Assembly (NCBI GenBank): GCA_013141175.1
Contig: JABFRN010000001.1
Coordinates: 310,001-374,000, forward strand
From: Lysobacter sp.
Lineage (GTDB): Bacteria; Pseudomonadota; Gammaproteobacteria; Xanthomonadales; Xanthomonadaceae
Length of the DNA stretch: 64,000 bases
Reading direction: 5' to 3'
Shown: one piece after another, positions 59,944 through 64,000 of the stretch
Layout: each line of letters begins with the position of its first letter
Position numbering within the stretch: the stretch's first letter is position 1
Made by a program: the position numbers and the translations under genes
The notes under the pieces: model-generated
Database searches by the model: none
Told to the model about the DNA's origin: nothing
What the model saw: the letters and a program-made list of their open reading frames with translations, nothing else

Positions 59944-60900
59944 ATGAACGCCAGCATCCGCGCCCGCGACCTGTTCGATCAGCAACAAGAACGCCTCGGG
60001 CTGCATTGGATCGCCGGCGAACGCGGCGAACAGCGCGTGCTCGAAGCGGTGGACACCGTCGCCCGCCGGCCATCGCTCGCCGGTTATCTCAACATCATCT
60101 ATCCGAACAAGGTGCAGATCCTCGGCACCGAGGAGCTGGCGTGGCTCGACGCGCTCGATGCGCGGCAGCGCGCGGAGACCATCGAGAAGATCGTCCAGTT
60201 CCGCCCGCTGGCGATGGTGATCAGCAAAGGCCAGCCATGCCCGGATGACCTGCGCGCCGCCGCCGAAGCCTCCGACACACCGTTGTGGGGGTCGCCGCGC
60301 CGTGGGCACGAACTGTTCAACCATCTGCAATACCATCTCGCGCGCAAACTCGCGCCACGGCTCACGGTGCACGGCGTGTTCATGGAGATCTACTCCATCG
60401 GCGTACTCATCACCGGCGACTCCGGCGCCGGCAAGAGCGAACTCGCGTTGGAACTCGTCACCCGCGGCCATCGCCTGGTCGCCGACGACGCGCCCGAGTT
60501 CACCCAGATCGCGCCCGATGTGCTCGATGGCGCCTGCCCGGATCTGCTTCAGGACCTGCTGGAAGTACGCGGTCTCGGCATTCTCAACGTGCGCAGCATG
60601 TTCGGCGACACAGCGGTCAAGCGGAACAAATACCTGCGCCTGATCGTGCATCTCGCGCGCCCGCAACCGCAGCAGGCACCGCAGACCGATGGCTACGAAC
60701 GCCTGATCGGCGATCTCGGCGCGCGCCGCCTGCTCGATCTCGATGTGCCGATGATCACCTTGCCGGTGATGGCGGGCCGCAATCTCGCCGTGCTCACCGA
60801 AGCCGCCGCACGCGCGCACATCCTGCGGATCAAGGGCGTCGATCCGGCGGCGGCGTTCATGGCCCGGCATTCGCACTTCCTGGAGCGCGCCGAGTCATGA
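59944..60900 (+). CDS. hprK: HPr kinase/phosphorylase
   Basis: Bifunctional Ser kinase/phosphorylase of HPr, 318 residues. Walker A GDSGAGKS at 158-165 and the capping [15 protein letters not shown] signature are intact. It normally acts on HPr or NPr of a PTS, but no ptsH, ptsN or ptsI is found in the window. Ten bases separate it from rapZ. Confidence 0.95.
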   Translation: MNASIRARDLFDQQQERLGLHWIAGERGEQRVLEAVDTVARRPSLAGYLNIIYPNKVQILGTEELAWLDALDARQRAETIEKIVQFRPLAMVISKGQPCPDDLRAAAEASDTPLWGSPRRGHELFNHLQYHLARKLAPRLTVHGVFMEIYSIGVLITGDSGAGKSELALELVTRGHRLVADDAPEFTQIAPDVLDGACPDLLQDLLEVRGLGILNVRSMFGDTAVKRNKYLRLIVHLARPQPQQAPQTDGYERLIGDLGARRLLDLDVPMITLPVMAGRNLAVLTEAAARAHILRIKGVDPAAAFMARHSHFLERAES

Positions 60901-60910
60901 GCGCAGAACC

Positions 60911-61819
60911 ATGAGCGCACCGGTCGCCCCCGCGAATGCGAAGGACTCCAGCCTGATCATCGTCAGCGGCATGTCCGGCAGCGGAAAATCCATCGCATTG
61001 CACACATTCGAGGATCTCGACTACTACTGCGTCGACAATCTTCCGGCCGAACTGCTGCCGGAATTCGTACGCGGCGCCACCGGTAAAGGCAGCGGCTCCG
61101 GCGCGGACATGCCGCCGAAGCTTGCGGTGAGCATCGACGTGCGCAACCGCAACACCGATCTGTCGAAGCTGCCGTCGTGGCTGTCGCAAGCCGGCGCGAT
61201 CGGCCTCGACCCGAAGCTGGTGTACTTCGATGCCAACGACGACGTTCTGCTCAAACGCTATGCGGAAACGCGACGACGCCACCCGCTGAGCCATCTCGGG
61301 CTCGCGCTCGCGGACGCGATCGCACTGGAGCGCCGCATCCTCAAACCGTTGCGCGCGCAGGCCGATATCATCATCGATACCAGCACGCTCAATGTGCATC
61401 AGATGCGACGCCGGGTGATCGCCGAGCTGAACCTCAACGCCGATCGCCCGGTGTCGCTGCTGTTCGAATCCTTCGCCTACCGTCGCGGCGTACCCGCCGA
61501 CGCCGACTTCGTATTCGACGCGCGCTGCCTGCCCAATCCGCACTGGGACCCCAGCCTGCGTCCGCTGTCCGGCCGCGACCGCGAAGTGCGCGAATACCTC
61601 GACGCCCAAACCGAAGTGAACGAATACGTCGCCCAGATCACCGCGTTCCTCGACACCTGGATGCCGCGCATCCAGGCGGATACCCGCAGCTACATAACCG
61701 TCGCGTTCGGATGCACCGGCGGCAAGCATCGTTCGGTTTATCTGGCCGAAACCCTCGCCGCGCATGCGCGCGGACACGGCTGGCGCGACGTGGCGACGTT
61801 TCATCGCGAGTTGGAATAA
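60911..61819 (+). CDS. rapZ: RNase adapter protein RapZ
   Basis: P-loop protein of 302 residues that binds glucosamine-6-phosphate and directs RNase E in enteric bacteria. GMSGSGKS at 20-27 and the C-terminal [15 protein letters not shown] are diagnostic. Start at ATG 60911; an ATG at 60897 overlapping the hprK stop is out of frame. In related clusters PTS genes follow; here two leftward genes intervene. Confidence 0.96.
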   Translation: MSAPVAPANAKDSSLIIVSGMSGSGKSIALHTFEDLDYYCVDNLPAELLPEFVRGATGKGSGSGADMPPKLAVSIDVRNRNTDLSKLPSWLSQAGAIGLDPKLVYFDANDDVLLKRYAETRRRHPLSHLGLALADAIALERRILKPLRAQADIIIDTSTLNVHQMRRRVIAELNLNADRPVSLLFESFAYRRGVPADADFVFDARCLPNPHWDPSLRPLSGRDREVREYLDAQTEVNEYVAQITAFLDTWMPRIQADTRSYITVAFGCTGGKHRSVYLAETLAAHARGHGWRDVATFHRELE

Positions 61820-61851
61820 CCCGTCCTGCCAGCAGGATCGATATCGGCGCT

Positions 61852-62430
61852 TCACTCCGCGGAGGAATCGGCCTGGTTGCGCCCGTTCGGCGGAATCGGA
61901 TCGAATCTTCGCAGCGAGCGATCCGGAGCGATCGACAGGATTTCCGAATGCGCGAGCCGCACCGCATCGGTGAATTCGAACTGCATGCGCCTGATCGCTT
62001 CGAGGTCGCCGCTTTTTTTCTGGACCAACGCCTGCACCGCATGAAACAACCGCTTGCCCCTTGCTCTCACAACGGGGCCATTGACCTGGGCGAAATCGGA
62101 ATACTGCTGCAGCTCCCATTCGAGGGCCGAAAGCATCGACGTGACCTCGTTCAATCCCGCGATGACCCTGTTGGCGCCATCGATATCGTCGTCTTCGTTG
62201 ACGCACCGGGCTAGCAGCGCCATCGATGTGACGATCCTGGTCGCACAACCATTGAAATCGTTGGCGACGCGCAGGAAAGCGCTCGCCCAGTACGATTCCC
62301 ACTCTCTTTCCTTCGACATCCGTGCTTTCGCATACTCCAGCTTGCGGTTGATCACCAGACCCAGCACCAGGACGGCAAGCGGTGTCAGCAGGCTCGCGGA
62401 GAGTTTGACCCACTCGAATGCATCGACCAT
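61852..62430 (-). CDS. Hypothetical membrane-anchored protein
   Basis: Product of 192 residues, not recognised. One N-terminal transmembrane segment (about 10-28: LSASLLTPLAVLVLGLVI), followed by a helical cytoplasmic or periplasmic domain rich in charged residues. GAGG seven bases upstream of the ATG at 62430 supports the start. It converges on rapZ. There is no clear relation to its neighbours. Confidence 0.78.
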   Translation of the reverse strand: MVDAFEWVKLSASLLTPLAVLVLGLVINRKLEYAKARMSKEREWESYWASAFLRVANDFNGCATRIVTSMALLARCVNEDDDIDGANRVIAGLNEVTSMLSALEWELQQYSDFAQVNGPVVRARGKRLFHAVQALVQKKSGDLEAIRRMQFEFTDAVRLAHSEILSIAPDRSLRRFDPIPPNGRNQADSSAE

Positions 62431-62522
62431 CGCGCACCTCGTCCGGAATCAGCCGAAGAACACGCCCGCGTCCGGGCCGAAGCGCACGGTCTTCACATGC
62501 ATCAACGGCAAACGACCAGGAC

Positions 62523-62936
62523 CTAGGTCAGGTGGACCCGCATCCGCAGATCGTCGACATCACGCTTCCAGTCGTCCAGCCGCTCGGAATCGTCCCAAAG
62601 CTCGAGAATCTCCGAGTCCGCGCCGAGGATCCGATCGATCGCGGCATGCGCTTTCAGCGCCAGCGTCGCAGACGGCTGCAGCTTGACCTTTTCGACCCAT
62701 GCATCGACGTTCGCGGTGTAGCTGTTGCGTACGCCCCAGTGGCCCTGCAACCGTGCGATGGTTTCGATCGCAGCGAGCGCTTCTTCCGCATCGGAGGCGT
62801 CCAGATACTCGCCGCCCGCCGCGAGCACCGTGTCGAGCGTGCGCTCGATCAGCGCCAGATCGCCTTGTTCTTCCAGTCCATACGCCCAATCGCAGGCCGT
62901 ATCGTTGTCGAAAACACCCGTGCCCCATGCGCCCAT
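62523..62936 (-). CDS. DUF4259 domain-containing protein
   Basis: Small acidic cytoplasmic protein of 137 residues starting MGAWGTGVFDNDTACDWAY, the hallmark of DUF4259. Function unknown; members occur scattered, often near toxin or immunity genes, which are not seen here. The ATG at 62936 is preferred since AAGGA lies upstream; a longer frame from 62987 reads through the tandem repeat. It is downstream of lgt on the same strand. Confidence 0.9.
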   Translation of the reverse strand: MGAWGTGVFDNDTACDWAYGLEEQGDLALIERTLDTVLAAGGEYLDASDAEEALAAIETIARLQGHWGVRNSYTANVDAWVEKVKLQPSATLALKAHAAIDRILGADSEILELWDDSERLDDWKRDVDDLRMRVHLT

Positions 62937-62954
62937 GATCGTCCTTCGCAATCG

Positions 62955-62981
62955 AATGATGGAAATGATGGAAATGATGGA
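62955..62981. repeat. Three perfect copies of a 9-base unit (AATGATGGA)
   Basis: Units at 62955-62963, 62964-62972 and 62973-62981, without mismatch. They lie 19 bases upstream of the DUF4259 ATG and 42 bases from the lgt stop. Low-GC, codon-length units in GC-rich DNA suggest a variable short tandem repeat. Confidence 0.9.
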
Positions 62982-63023
62982 TCCCAAAATAGTCGAATCC
63001 AGCGCCGCTGGACATCCTTCGAC

Positions 63024-63812
63024 TCAAGGCCGCGGGGACCGCCGCATCGCCCTCATCACCATGACGACACCCATCATCACGAAGGGCAGGCTCAGATACT
63101 GGCCGACACTGAACGACTGACCGGCCTCGTATGCTGCTTGCGGTGTCTTGAAGAATTCGACGAGGATGCGCGCCGAGAACACCAGCGCCATCAACACCCC
63201 GAACAGCAGGCCTTCCGGCGTTCGCTTGCCGCTGCGGCGATAGATGGCCCACAGCACGACAAAGATCAAGGCGTAAGCGATCGCCTCGTACAACTGCGCG
63301 GGATGACGCGGCAAGGCGTCGACGGACTCGAACACCACGCCCCATCGGCCCGATGTGGGAATGCCGACGATCTCGGAGTTTAGGAAATTCGCGACGCGCA
63401 CGAACACCGCACCGAGCGCGGCGGGCATCGATACCCGGTCGATCAACCAGAGAAACGGCAACCCGGGCCGTGTCGTGCGCGCTGCGAACCAGAGCGCCAG
63501 CAGCATGCCCAGCGCACCGCCGTGACTCGCCAACCCACCCTCCCAGATGCGCAGGATCGCCAACGGATGCGACAGGTAATACCCGGGCTCGTAGAACAGA
63601 CAGTGCACCAGTCGCGCGCCGATGACGGCGCCGAGCAGCGCATGGATCATCAAGCGCTCCGCGTTCTCACGGGGCACGCCCTCGGCCGCAAAAATGCGGC
63701 CGAGCATCCATTGTCCGACCAGGAACGCGCCCACGAACAGCAGGCCATACCAGCGGATCGCCAATGGCCCGGCGGAGAACAGGATGGGGTCGAATGTCCA
63801 ATGGATCAGCAT
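63024..63812 (-). CDS. lgt: Prolipoprotein diacylglyceryl transferase
   Basis: Inner-membrane enzyme of 262 residues, slightly shorter than E. coli Lgt (291), that transfers diacylglycerol to lipobox cysteines, thus acting on the lipoproteins above. The HGGALGMLLA signature, IGARLVHCLFYEPGYY and RVANFLNSEIVG (with its conserved N) are present, with about seven membrane helices. The ATG at 63812 begins MLIHWTFDPILF as in the family. Confidence 0.96.
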   Translation of the reverse strand: MLIHWTFDPILFSAGPLAIRWYGLLFVGAFLVGQWMLGRIFAAEGVPRENAERLMIHALLGAVIGARLVHCLFYEPGYYLSHPLAILRIWEGGLASHGGALGMLLALWFAARTTRPGLPFLWLIDRVSMPAALGAVFVRVANFLNSEIVGIPTSGRWGVVFESVDALPRHPAQLYEAIAYALIFVVLWAIYRRSGKRTPEGLLFGVLMALVFSARILVEFFKTPQAAYEAGQSFSVGQYLSLPFVMMGVVMVMRAMRRSPRP

Positions 63813-64000
63813 GGTCTTTGCGCTGCGCGGCAGCGCCGGGCGGAACGTGCAACCACGATCAATGCGCCGTGGTCGCGGTGGAATATCCGCACCATGGGCT
63901 TGCGCACCGGTCCGGTCATGTTTGCGTCGCCATCGATTCGCTGCATGGCGCAGTCTGTGGCCGGATCACCCCTTCGTCAATCGAACGGGACTTCCGGCCC
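63813..64000. other. End of window upstream of lgt
   Basis: No gene start I can support. It must hold the lgt promoter; no clear -10/-35 pair is seen. Confidence 0.4.

Noticed and set aside
60897-60899. ATG overlapping the hprK stop as the RapZ start
   Set aside because: It is out of frame with RapZ by 14 bases.

Overview
The window is high-GC, gene-dense bacterial chromosome. Gene content and order point to a gammaproteobacterium of the Xanthomonadaceae/Lysobacteraceae (Lysobacter, Luteimonas or a close relative; the genus cannot be fixed from this sequence). The main clues are a SUF operon headed by a gammaproteobacterial-type Rrf2 regulator, a fused cysNC, a XanB-type bifunctional PMI/GMP enzyme, the AmgK/MurU recycling pair, an Lpt-rpoN-hpf-hprK-rapZ cluster, and palindromic repeats of the kind common in xanthomonads. 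No rRNA, tRNA, CRISPR array, transposase or prophage was recognised.

Layout. 1-6.2 kb: the 3' part of dnaE, then accA, a PPK2 kinase and an HU-like protein with a histone-H1-like tail, closed by a clear terminator. 6.5-10 kb: a DUF1439 lipoprotein, a large CBM9/DUF5916 outer-membrane protein and a SET-domain methyltransferase. 10.4-18 kb: a SUF Fe-S operon (regulator, sufB, three small extra genes, sufC, sufD, sufS, GNAT, Rieske ferredoxin). 18-21 kb: a leftward phosphatase / acyl-CoA dehydrogenase / APH-type kinase operon that resembles a split ACAD10/11 or Lva system. 21.3-24.3 kb: a Fur-box-controlled siderophore receptor and a PepSY membrane protein. 24.3-28.4 kb: an ODP di-iron protein, HutD, a ComEA-like protein, an M20 peptidase and GlsB.

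28.5-41.1 kb is a sulfate-assimilation and cysteine block. A TauE/SafE permease with cysD and cysNC diverges from cysJIH. Next come cysB, and then cysG and cysK. Together these activate sulfate, reduce it to sulfide, make the siroheme cofactor and fix sulfide into cysteine. Related GCATAA/TTATGC half-sites occur in both divergent control regions and are candidate CysB sites. A low-GC orphan gene flanked by palindromic repeats follows at 41.1-42.1 kb.

42.1-64 kb: envelope and housekeeping genes. These are xanB, amgK-murU (MurNAc recycling), hda with an AI-2E-type permease and a DUF2066 protein, purM-purN with a membrane protein and two DUF3108 paralogues, ibaG-murA, kdsD-kdsC-lptC-lptA-lptB-rpoN-hpf-hprK-rapZ, two hypothetical genes, and lgt. 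Translational coupling by 1-4 base overlaps is frequent. The most interesting leads are the SET methyltransferase lying near the H1-tailed HU protein, the three-gene insertion inside the suf operon, the split hydroxyacyl-CoA kinase/dehydrogenase operon, the low-GC orphan, the cys operators, and the absence of ptsN/ptsH around hprK.
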